From Platycnemis pennipes (Eukaryota > Arthropoda > Insecta > Odonata > Platycnemididae), in contig OW121848.1 of NCBI GenBank assembly GCA_933228895.1, positions 161,340,688-161,404,687 of the forward strand: DNA of 64,000 nucleotides, given 5' to 3'. The stretch's first letter is position 1. Each line of letters starts with the position of its first letter. The position numbers and the translations under genes were made by a program. Positions 53,801 through 64,000 of this stretch are shown piece after piece. Below the pieces are notes generated by a model. That model did not search any database. It was not told the origin of the DNA and saw nothing but the letters and a program-made list of their open reading frames with translations.

Positions 53801-56667
53801 GATGACAAATGACGAGCGTCATCCTCTCCCAAACTCCCACTGGGCCCACGGCGATGCTCTCCTCCATCTCCGTTGCTGAGTTTGAGCTGTGCGATATGAC
53901 GGAAAATCGATACGGCATATCGAAGGCAACACGAAATCTTTCAACTCTCAGCGACCGCATCAAATCGGCAATTTAGAAGAATAAAACCTGCAAATCAAAG
54001 GTTGGTAGACGTGGCTATGTGATGGTATTTGATGAACCCGAGTATTGCCGTCACTTTGGTAATAAAAATAATCTCTCTATACTTTTTTTTTTTGCCGAGA
54101 ATTAAATTCTCACTGCAAATCTCAATTCCAAGTATTTACTCGGAGCAGAATTTTTTTCTGTCAATTTGGGTTCGATACCTACAGCAAAGAGGTTTTACTA
54201 GAACTTAGGAAGGAATATTAGTCAAGGCAATAGTTTAGATTGAAATAGGTACACGTGGTTTTAATTATACTTGAATTATGTCGAAATTCACTTCTTTAGC
54301 AATTCAAAAACAGGAATATATTTTACTTTTACTTCAAATATGAAAAATTATCAGGAAAATAAATAATAGTATGTAAAGAAACCATTGTAGTTATTGGAGA
54401 GTCATGATCTAAATTCGTGACGAATATTTAATGTACTATTTTTACGAAAAAAAAACAGTTCGTGATTGCTAGTCATTGCTCAGATTGTAATTTTTGTTAT
54501 ATATCTAATCTTTTTCTCTAGTATAACTATCTTGTCAGGCCACATTCATGCATTTCCATTATTTTTTTATCAATTTGAGTTTTTTAATGAGTTCGTGTTC
54601 CGAATGTAATGGAAAGCCATAGTTGAACTGATGGTTGAGTTCTATACCAATTGCTTTCAGCCTCATGAAAAAAAACTATTTCTACAAAAATGGAAGACAC
54701 AAAATTAAATGAACGCGATTGCTCTTAGTGACGAGGGTTGTTTTCTCTCCATCCCTCCCTGCAATTTGGATGTTGCCTATCGATTGAATTAGTTCTATGA
54801 TTACGTTCGTTTGACTATTTTTGAACCGTTGCCTTAAAAAATATCATTTTCTTAACCCTGAATACACGAGGAGCGTTCTGTCCTTCCTAACGAGAAAACG
54901 AAGTGCTCTCACGCAATCCTGAGAAGTCGCACGCCAAGGAAGGCACACAGGATACAAGAACAGGGGCAGGTGCTCTCCTCGGCACCTGCAACGGCGAATA
55001 TAATACCCTAAAAAGACAACCATGGATGATGAATTACCATGAAGACAAATGAATACCTTTACGAACAGATATGAAATAACCTTTTAAGTATTGGAAGACC
55101 TAGTAACTTTTTACTTCTGACGAGCTACCTAACTGCGTTAGGATTTGATGATGATCATTATTTTAATGATTTAGATGAATTTTATATCTCTTAAAAACAT
55201 TTATTTATTTCTCGAAATATTCCATAAGAAGATTATATTATTTACCCAAACACTTATTATTTCCTTCTTGCAGTTGTCACTATAATTGCCGTTGGCTTCC
55301 TTTCCAATTGATATTCTTTCTCTCTGAGAATCTAATTGTTTATTTTGTGTGGAGTAAGTTAAATAAGTAATGAATATTAAATAAAATGGAACAGTTTTCA
55401 TGCTCAAATATTATAAAACCATGCTGAAAATGAACATTCAATACCGGTCGGTTGTTAAGTAGTATTAAGCTTCTGTTAAGTCGTAACTCCTACACGGGGA
55501 CAGTATTTTTCATTATCCCTAATGAATGTACTCAGTAACTCATATTCGTTGGTAACTAACTGTGGTTCTGTGGTTTAACGTTTTAAAAATAAAAAAAATT
55601 AAAACGAATCTGTAGTTTAACTTCTCACCTGAAATATATGCTTTCAATTATATTTTTATACTCATTCTGAGAGAGATCTAATGACTTTTGTATGTCCATA
55701 CCTGACGTATCAATTCCTGGGATAATGACTAAATTGCATTTGAACAGGACACTTGATCTTCCTTCTCACTAGTGTCTTGATCTCGTTTGAAGGAGCTGAA
55801 AAAATTCTGTTTTTGACATATTCGTGTCACGTCTCACTTTAGCAGGAAGGAATTATTTATACTACGCGGTCATCTTAGCGGTACGTGTTCCCAACAGGTC
55901 ATTCCCAGGGAAACAATTCTGGAGCGAAGATGGTTTTTTTCTGAAGAGCTTTTTGAGAGACCACCAACAGACATTCAATAATGCAAGTAAGTTCTCAGTT
56001 TACGGTAAAAGAATTTAGATGTAGGAATCATAGAATCTGTTATTTTCTTCGAACCAAGTGCAGAGGCTTGAATTAACACAGAATTAAGAGGCTGTAAACT
56101 TGATTATTGAGGTAAATTGGCACGTGTGCTCGCGCGTAATAGGAATGAAAGGGTGTTTGAGCTACGCATGTCCTGAATACTGCATGGTACTGAGTCGGAA
56201 GAACTTTTGTTAACTTAGAATTATTTAACTATGAAAGGTAATCAGGAGGACCTGGTTTTTAATTGCACGGTCATCATACTTAGTCTCACGTAGAGGAAAA
56301 ACAGCGCGATTTAGTGTTAAATTAAGAGCTCCGTATGTCTTCACTACACAAGAGTCTAAAATAATCCATATGCTAAGAAGTGAGGAGCAATACTTTGTGA
56401 TTTATGTAAGGGAGGGGATTTGGTTTTTCTATGCCCAGGGACGCTCAAGGAAGACGGAGTATTATACAATTGCCGAATAATTATCCCCATATTCAATAAA
56501 AATAAGTGGGCTATGATCAAATTTCGACCTAGCTGTGATAAAGAAAGAATAAAGAAATGAGTGAACGTGGTTTGCACTGTTTACCGTAATTATTAATCTG
56601 TAGGTCAAGATGGCCATTAAAGAAATCCAGAAATGTCAGGTGTGAATGTACACTGTTTACTTTTAAA
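53801..56667. other. Long AT-rich stretch, no gene recognised
   Basis: Over 2.8 kb the longest frames are 64-83 codons, none recognisable. The stretch is rich in A and T runs. I found no LINE, MITE or SINE similarity. It is the largest featureless interval in the window. Confidence 0.5.
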
Positions 56668-57206
56668 ATAACGAACTTGAACGTGTGCAGCGAAGATTGG
56701 CAAAATTTGTAAAGGGCCTGTATGATAACCTTATTAGCGTAACCTGTCTATTAAATGAATTCAATTGGGAATCATTGTCGGATCGCAGGTTGAAATTTAG
56801 ACTTAGTCTCTTAAATAAATTCCAAGATAATATTTTCAGTGATGATGTTAAAAATATTTTGCGGACCCCAACTTACTATGGTAGACTGGACCATGATCAC
56901 AAAATTAGAGAAATTGATAGCCGAACTGACAGATTCAAAATGTCCTTATTTCCTCTTACTATTAGGGATATGAATAACGGTAAATGTATTTAGTACGAGT
57001 GTAGCAATGGATAACATTGGTAGCTGCATGTTGGTATAAGGACTTGAAGCTAACCCAATTAACAGCATGTTTTTGCATGCATGCTTTGTTATTTTAATTT
57101 TTAATTACAAATTTCATGCATGATATATAGTTCATGTTTGGTGAGAGTTTACCCCCTGCCACACACCTTTATGTTTGCTTGCAGGGTATTATGTAGATGT
57201 AGATGT
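56668..57206 (+). mobile_element. CR1/L2-like LINE, family B, 5'-truncated
   Basis: The frame reads VQRRLAKFVKGLYDNLISVT, LLNEFNWESLSDRRLKFRLS, DDVKNILRTPTYYGRLDHDH and REIDSRTDRFKMSLF before the stop at 56993. UTR, stem-loop (CCCTGCCACACACCTTTATG..TTGCAGGG) and the tail TATGTAGATGTAGATGTA follow. An RTE-like fragment begins immediately after the tail. Confidence 0.85.
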
Positions 57207-57600
57207 ACACGGGGAAGAATTGCATACTGCGATTTGTCGACGACACAGCAGTCAAGGCATGGACAGGAAGAGATATAAAAATAGCTCTTGTAATGATGAA
57301 AAATGGACAGATAAATAAGGGGAACATTAAGGTGATGATTAAAGGAAGGGATAAGGGTGAGAAGAGGGCGAGAGCGACGTTTAACTCGAGAAACAAATGG
57401 TTGATTAAATGAAAGAGCAATCTGGGAAGCCAGCGATAATCGAAGCAAAATGGAAATAATCAGTAAACTCAGGCGAAGAGGACATTCCACCAAAAGAGAA
57501 ATCTATTTGCAGGTGGAAATGCTAGCATAGAAGTAAGGAAATACTTCATTTGAACTTAGGTATGGAACATGTATTTCTATGGCCCTGAGGCAAGGATGAT
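57205..57600 (+). mobile_element. RTE-like LINE fragment adjoining a CR1/L2-like tail
   Basis: It begins at ACACGGGGAAGAATTGCATA, homologous to the HGEKIRMLRFADDIAVV coding stretch of the 42235 copy (here ...GTCGACGACACAGCAGTC, a mutated DD site). It continues with degenerate AIKGRDKGEKRARATFNSRN sequence, TCTGGGAAGCCAGCGATAAT (the YLGSRVTSD region) and ACTTCATTTGAACTTAGGTA (FIRTYIW). There is no intact frame. The right end is unclear near 57600. Confidence 0.65.
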
Positions 57601-58067
57601 AACAGCCAGTAGCAGATAAGGACGATCCTTCGCGTGGCTCGTTGTGGTTGAGAGGAGGAGAGGTAGGGGAGTCGTGCCAATCGTCCCTGGCACAAAGGGG
57701 TGGGCGCGTGGTGATCGGCTGCGCAGCTACTGAAACGACGGAGTTCTGAAGCCGAAACGTAGGATTCGAATGCGCTTCGGGAGAGTGCCCGAGATGAAGG
57801 CCAAACTTGCCTCGACTTTTCCCATCAGGTGCACCTGAGGCATTTATACACCAGGTATGGGTGCATAGAGACGGTTGCGTTACGTGATTGGCGATGAAAT
57901 TTGAAGAATGCACGAGGACATGCTCGTAATGACTCGAACGTCAATAATGCACAATTTTGCGAAGTTGTACAATCTGAAGACGCCACGGAGGTGATTGGGC
58001 GCGAATTCATTCGCTCTGGCATGTGTCAGGAAAACATACAACCTTCTTGCACACATTCCACGATCAT
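57601..58067. other. No gene recognised
   Basis: Moderately GC-rich. The 65-136 codon frames on both strands (57503-58022) have no domains. Confidence 0.4.
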
Positions 58068-58758
58068 CTACTTCATCTACATCTACACGATACCCTGCAA
58101 GCCACCGCTAGGGTGTGTGGCAGGGGGTGAAGATCACCAAGCATGCACTACCGACATGCATACAAGCAACTATAGGGTATCATGCAACTAGATTGTTAGT
58201 ATCTATACTTAGTATTTTAGGGATGAATACATGCATCATGCACTACAGACCACTCGAAAATATTTCCTATCTCTTTGATATGCTGCCTATTCTGTTCTCT
58301 TATAGTACGGGGGAAAAATGCTATTTTTAATCTATCAGTACGAAAATTGATCTCTCTAATCTTATTTATCTGGTCGAATGTAGCATTATACACTGGTGTT
58401 TTTAATATGTGCCTAACATCTTCAGTAAAGCTATCCGATTTAAATTTCTCTAATAGACTTAATCTGTACCTTAACCTACGCTCTGATAATGATTCCCACC
58501 CTAATTCTTGGATTAATTCTGAAACGCTACTCAACATATCGTAAAGCTTTTTAACGAACCTAGCTGCTCTACGCTGCATACTGTCTAGTTCTCTGATCAA
58601 ACCTAATTCATTAGGATCCCATACACTGGCTGCATACTCAAGGTGGGGCCTAACTAGTGAAAAGTAACATCGCTCTTTTGGTTTCTCATCACATTTCCCA
58701 AATACTCTTTTTATAAATCCTAGCTTTCTCTTCGCTCGGCCGCATATTTCCCTACTTC
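58068..58758 (-). mobile_element. CR1/L2-like LINE, family A, with 7-bp target duplication
   Basis: CTACTTC occurs at 58068-58074 and 58752-58758, flanking the body 58075-58751. The minus frame (ending at 58217) is the longest clean family A reading: REICGRAKRKLGFIKRVFGK, FSLVRPHLEYAASVWDPNEL, SMQRRAARFVKKLYDM, ELGWESLSERRLRYRL, REINFRTDRLKIAFFPRTIR. It then runs through the usual stop region. Tail and stem-loop are at the left. Only the last third of the RT ORF is present. Confidence 0.85.
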
Positions 58759-59145
58759 CCAGGAGACAGAGCTCTTGGTTGCTGTCGGTAGGGAAAAGCA
58801 CCTACTGTCGTTATTCTGTTCTCCTATTGCGTATTCTCTAGTTGTCTGTAGGTGTCGTGGTTCTCTATGTTTTAAATTATTTCTCGAGAAAAAATAATGG
58901 GTGGAAAATAGGGCAACCTTTTCACGCTCAAAGTGATGTATGAAAGAGATCAACGTCATATGTCCTGCTTGTCACTCATAGTCATTCACAATTAATTATA
59001 ACATAAACTCACCACTAACTACAGGAAACTGCCTTAATTTATTAGCAGCTTGTATCCTCGATGTATAGGAATAATATTTGTAAAGGTTCTTTTTACCTTT
59101 GGAAATAGCCTTTCTATCTATTATATATTGAATTAATATCGAAAT
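58759..59145. other. No gene recognised
   Basis: AT-rich DNA with a single 79-codon minus frame overlapping the LINE edge. No signal. Confidence 0.4.
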
Positions 59146-59200
59146 CAAAAAATAGATATCTATTTGATTAGATCTATAGAAAAATAGATATCTATTTTTC
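59146..59200. repeat. Two neighbouring AT palindromes
   Basis: AAATAGATATCTATTT (59150-59165) is followed by a perfect 22-bp palindrome at 59179-59200 that contains the same AATAGATATCTATT core. The duplication of an identical palindrome within 55 bp is unlikely by simple AT bias. Confidence 0.85.
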
Positions 59201-59269
59201 GATGAAAACAGTGTATGGGAATGGTGAAATAAAGTACCGTGAGAGGTAGTCCCCTCGCAATCCCCAAAA

Positions 59270-59690
59270 GTATCGTCTCTGGATCCGTTCTCCCGCCGCC
59301 GGCCCCGGAGCCGTCGGAGCTTATGGGGCGGAGTGGAGCCAGGGGCGGCAGGAAGAGGGGCGGGGTGCGGGAGAGAGGAGATGTACGAGGCAATTACTTC
59401 CAGCGGTAATTAAACAACCCCCCTCCCCACACCCAGCCACTCACCCTCCCCCCCCCCTCCATCTTCACTTCTCAACGCCACTTACGGAGATGTCTTACCC
59501 CCCAATAACTTAAGTTCACCCCCCCCCCCCCCCGCTCCCCCTCTTCCTCCCTCTCTCTCTCTCTCCGTCCTAGCGCTGTCATCTGCTGCTCCACGTCCCA
59601 TCGCCGCTGCCGACGCAGAATGCCACCCTCCGGCGGCGTTCGGTCGACAGCGGAGCGAGCCGTTAGAACTGCCGCGTTTTCCATGTTCAT
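59270..59690. other. GC-rich block with polyC and CT tracts
   Basis: It contains C-runs at about 59449-59457 and 59518-59533 and a (CT)n run at 59550-59566, with CpG-rich flanks. The 74-77 codon minus frames are compositional. Confidence 0.45.
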
Positions 59691-60369
59691 TTCCACTCCA
59701 CTACGGCACTCATTTCAAGCCAAATATTTTCCATGGCCAACTTTCTCGAGGAAATCGTGATTTGGCCCTCTAATTTACGAATATGCTTTAACGGAATATA
59801 TGTAGGCACTCGACGAACGAGGAATAATTCATTAATACACAATAAATAAAATCTTCTTCAGCTAGAGAGGAGTGAGGTTCGAGGACTGAGGATAAGAAAG
59901 TTAACGGGGGCGGGGGTAGAAGAGGAGAGATTAAAGGAGTAGGGTTGATTCAATGTGAGAGGTAGAGGCCCTGAAATTCAAGTGCCATCATTGCCCATAT
60001 AAATGAAAGTTCACGTGTTCTGACGTTGATATCGGAAGCAGAATCAGGGAGTTTTTCTAATACAGTGAGGGAAAAACAATTATCAAACGGAAGGTTGTGG
60101 TTCATGGAGTGTAAAGAGACAGGGGGATCATGGCAAGATTTAGTGGTGGTTGTTAATTCTAAGGGATAAGGGGGTTGTACATTTTCCAATATAAAAGGCG
60201 GGGCATGTGAGCATATAAGTACAAATGGTTGCATATGAGCATATATACTACATTTTTTGACAAATGTGTGCCTACATCGAGTGCCCAATCGATGCCTACA
60301 CATTAGCTCCAATGAGCGTTTATTGACTGAGTTATATATATTATTATTTTCAAATCGCTGCAAGCCAAC
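59691..60369. other. No gene recognised
   Basis: AT-rich. GAGCATATAAGTAC and GAGCATATATACTA recur at 60209 and 60237 as short direct repeats. The 137-codon minus frame at 59950-60363 is not low-complexity but shows no domain I recognise. Confidence 0.35.
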
Positions 60370-61639
60370 GTGCGTTTCAGGCCCGGCTCCTTCTCCTCCG
60401 GAGGTGACTCACGCGGAGAGAGCACACGAGAGTGGCGCGGCTCATTCCGTTGCTCATGTCATTCGATCAGACTCGGAAAACTATTTACCGTGATGGAGTG
60501 AGGACAGTCGATTGGGTGACCGCTTACTTCCATCAGATAAGTAGTAAAAGTTTTGCTCGCAAAAATATTGACTTTCATTTCTACAAATTTAAACACCTGT
60601 CGATCATGCTTACTGATATTTCGTCGTGATTGTCGTTGGACACGTGTTTTAAGAAGGAGGACATTAAAACGTAACTATTTAGCTGCCAAACAAATATGCT
60701 GAACATATTTCTCATTTCACAATTCTTTTTATGCGTGTACATAGTTAGTGTTCCTTTTGTAACACGATAAATTGCCATTGATACATGAATAATTCAAAGA
60801 TCGGCTAAGTGGAATTGAGTAATAACCTATGTACTATATGTTGAGAGCTTAGAAAACCAACCATGTAGATCGGCAGGACCCCTTAAATAATACGACGAGT
60901 ATTAAACTGTCACGGCAAAGGAATTGATGTCATCAAGCAGTGTCTATAGGATGTAGCCTTAAGATAATCACCTTTCCGTTGAATGTGAGAACGCAGCATT
61001 AGTCAGTTATTGATGAAATGTGAAAAATACTTGTTCTCAGCCAAATGCAATTTCCTCGAGTACCTCATGCAGTCATTCTTGTGTATCGGGCAATATGCAC
61101 TTGTTCAGAACTTTATGAAACACAAATTTAAAAAAATAATGAGCAAATGAATCTTAAATTTCCTCTAATAAGGAAATACATCTGTGGCGGATTATGTTGT
61201 AGCTAATGGAAATTGATTAGTGTTGCTTACTATGCATAGAATCTGAATACTGTTGACACATTATGCGTTTTATTTTCAACTGAGGTATCAGCAAAAAACA
61301 CTATAATACAATAACTGAATTCAGCGGTGCAGATTAATACCACAACATTAATTTAGTCTTTGTTGTCAATGATGGGGACAAAGATCTTTGTCTCCATTGC
61401 TTGCTCTAGAGAAAAATTGGAACAGCCATTCCCACTGACTTGAGGTAGCGTGAGGTTTTGTGATAGCTTTGACTGAACTTGAACGCTTTCAAGATTGTGA
61501 ACGCAATGAGTGGTGAAGTAAAAAATTGAGACCTTAACTCTGGAATTGGCGTGCTGCAAGAAAAAATGTGGAGCTGGGATACTGAATGATCCTCAAGTAA
61601 GCCTTCCCGTGCTTTAGCCAGTCAAATACTCGCTAGAGC
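60370..61639. other. No gene recognised
   Basis: A short CpG-rich patch at 60375-60450 precedes AT-rich DNA. Frames of at most 78 codons. No repeats identified. Confidence 0.4.
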
Positions 61640-62565
61640 TGCCAATATGAGTCATTAGCGCTAATGGAGCACAACTTCTTGTCGCGTCCACCGCAATTGA
61701 GAAACTCCCACCGTACTCCACTCCCTCCTCCTTCTCCTCTCCTTCCTCTTCAAACTCGCGTTCCCTCCTCGCAACGCTTCCTTCGCTCGCGGTAATGATT
61801 GCCACCCCGACAGTGATATCCCTCGCAACCGCCTTTGGGGCTTCCAAACGCTCTCCCCCCCTGCCCTGCCTCCCCTCCCTCAATCCCTTCCCCCTCACCC
61901 ACGCAAGAGACACGCACGCGAACACATGCACGCACTGGCGCCACGGGAGGCCCCCCCTCCTGCTGTCGCCATCATCCCGACATCAACAGTTTAGAGATGA
62001 AAGGGATCATCGCGTCGGATTCCCTCCCTCCCTCCGCATCCACCCTTCCCTCGGCGGGGGCCTTTCATTACTTGCGCCGCACCTCTGACGAGTCGTTCGT
62101 GGGTGTGGATGTTTGGGAGGGAGGGAACTCACTTTCATGTGGCGAGCGACGTGTGGAGGGAATGTCGCACGGAATCGGGTGAAGATGAGGGCGCCTCCGT
62201 AGCCGAAGCATGAGAGGTCCGAAATTGAATAATATCTCGCCCTGTGCTTTTGAAGTGACGTTCCTCCGGCTTGGGGAGCGTGTGGATTGCTTTTCGCCTG
62301 TCAGTCGCCTTTCTCTCGCTAATTCCACTTGCCGTAACTCTCGGGGCACTTTTGTGGTGGGAAGGGGGACAGCGGAGGAGCGTAATGGATAGAATTTGGA
62401 ATGACAAAGGGGATTCATTAGGAGGCCGATGGAAATGTCTGAGCCATTCGAGCCTCAGAGAGAGAGAGAGGTCTGCTCACACGACTGAGAGGAACGAGCG
62501 ACCCCTGCCAGCCACTTGCGAGGCCCGGAACACACTTTTTCTTGAAAGAATATTGTCATTTCTTT
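61640..62565. other. Large CpG-rich block
   Basis: This is the longest GC-rich block (about 900 bp), C-rich on the plus strand at 61840-62060 and mixed afterwards, with a GAGAGAGAGAG run at 62459-62470. Eight or more overlapping frames of 60-116 codons occur on both strands, none with a domain. A promoter-associated CpG island is possible but unsupported. Confidence 0.45.
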
Positions 62566-64000
62566 GAGCCTTTAACCTACCAAAAAGTATCGAAGCTGCG
62601 AGGAAGGTTTTGCTATCGGTCGTTATTAATTTATACACTTATCAAGTTGTGGGAAGTTTTTAATAATATTCGAGCTTTTAACGAGTACTGAAGGTGAGCA
62701 TAATCTATCAAGAAATTAACCGTTAGAAAAATATACGTAGAGCGTTAAATTGTCTAATTAATGAATCAAGGAAATGATCGAATCATAAAAGGAACACCCA
62801 GATATTCGTTTCATCACCCATTTTATTTTCATCAAAACATGAAAATATCTTAAACACTATTCATATAGCATGCAGGAATTCATGGCAACAAATAGTGGTC
62901 ATGAATTAGTAAAGTAACTAATAAAGGAATAGTCATGTATACCAGTGATCACAGGCCTGTGACAGCTTTGGTGGCTTTTGTGAACCATTAAGGACACTCA
63001 CCTGCAAAGGATGAAAATGATATATTTAGAAAAATTCAGTAATCTGGGGTTCATTTTTTTCTTCATAGTCACTAGTACACAACAACCAAATTCACTATTC
63101 ATCTAGGAAGCATACCAAGGAACATATAGTGCAGTACACTAGACTTATGTTTGTCAAATTAAGGAGAACAATTTCGCCCAAATAATTTCGTAGAGCTCTA
63201 CTCTGGGCACTCATCGGTATTTCAACCAGAGCATTGTTTAAGGGAGTAAAGTGAATAACAACTCTAGCTCTCCGGAAACCACGAGCACAAGGTATGGTCG
63301 AAGAGCCTTCAAGCATGGGCTCCAGCCGCATATTTTAAGTTGATGGTTATAAAGCCATCAAAGTTTCTTCTCCTTTAAAAGGCCAATTACATCCCTTGTG
63401 ATCAGGCGATAACGGCCTGAGCTCGAACTGTTACAGAGTTTTCCAATTAAGAGTGACTAACCTCGGAATTCAAGAAAGATATTCCACATGAAGCGTTCAC
63501 GAGATATTAGGATATGATGGGCGCTTCCTCTGCTCCGAGAAACAGGTTTATGACTGAAATAAAAGGCGTGCTCTGAGAGACCCTTCGCTTAATTCGAGGA
63601 CGCCTCATGTTCTACACGACCCTGTGTACCTCCATCAACGAAAGAATGGGTTTTATTGTTTGCGTGAGGCAATGTCTTGGACGCGAAGTAATCTATTTTC
63701 TGTTCCTGGGGGAAGCAATTTATTATATTGTTTACTGAGCAAAATTCAACACTTAATGGCATGCATTCTGGCTTAAAAGAAGAACATTATGAAGCAAAGG
63801 CTTCAGCTTGTTCAAGAGGAAATTATTAAGATCCAGTATTTGGAATTAATGTATTAATAGAGCTTCTCTTTGATTTACGAAGGGTAACTTCATATAATTT
63901 GGCTGCCTAGCTTTGATAGCATGGACCAAGTGTCACAAATATTTTGACAAACTCAGTTGTAGTTTTACTTTAAGTCTTCTCTGTCTGATATTTGGGAAGA
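62566..64000. other. AT-rich stretch to the window end
   Basis: A single 78-codon minus frame (63095-63331) has ordinary composition but no recognised domain. No repeats identified. Confidence 0.4.

Overview
The window looks like repeat-rich nuclear DNA of an arthropod, most likely an insect. I cannot name the species. The evidence is the repeat content: many 5'-truncated LINE retrotransposon copies on both strands, tRNA-derived SINEs and several families of short non-autonomous DNA transposons, set in AT-rich DNA with long stretches that lack convincing open reading frames. I see no bacterial gene order, rRNA, CRISPR array, viral gene or toxin gene. I could not support a single intact host protein-coding gene or exon, so the window is best read as intergenic or intronic.

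LINEs. Two LINE groups dominate. The first is CR1/L2-like. Its open reading frame ends with a reverse-transcriptase C-terminus containing RPHLEYAASVWDP, and its 3' end carries a stem-loop (CCCTGCCACAC...GTGG..GCAGGG) and a GTAGAT-type tail. I call the NELGLIREL copies family A (21008, 35325, 44440, 58075), the DPYEIG copies family B (36669, 38080, 51016, 56668), and a diverged copy family C (53090). The second group is RTE-like. It has an RT core with GCALSPVLFN and FADD, a C-terminus with WCYRRMMKIKW and GHxxxHDGLMKTIVEG, and an ATG/GAT-rich tail. Copies lie at 1343, 6515, 13337, 13857, 15298, 23855, 28083, 33540, 36165, 42235 and 57205. All are truncated or broken. The copy at 42235-43370 is the most complete.

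DNA transposon derivatives. A roughly 528-bp family with short GGGTCGTTTAC-type termini has three copies. The copy at 20813-21972 is split by a family A LINE; those at 25458-25867 and 26611-27136 are inverted relative to each other. Two PIF/Harbinger-like MITEs with AGGCCGyTTTACACG termini and 3-bp TTA/TAA target duplications lie at 29897-30576 and at 45112-45332; the second is inside a LINE. A hAT-like MITE with 11-bp perfect termini and an imperfect 8-bp target duplication lies at 20210-20683. A truncated relative at 39337 has its internal G-rich tract expanded into a minisatellite.

SINEs and foldbacks. SINE-like repeats with pol III A and B boxes lie at 6275 and 27142. A 162-bp pair is at 32856 and 33829. 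A large head-to-head palindrome of two SINEs spans 52265-52953. Smaller near-perfect hairpins lie at 6016-6115 and 12559-12643.

GC/CpG-rich blocks. About twenty blocks of 200-900 bp recur every few kilobases. They are often strongly purine-rich on one strand, with G-runs, and they produce most of the long but compositionally biased open frames. I do not regard those frames as genes.

Overall, the window is a record of layered insertions: LINE into MITE, MITE into LINE, SINE against MITE, and LINE against LINE. The best candidates for something undescribed are the individual repeat families and foldback structures, not a multi-gene system.
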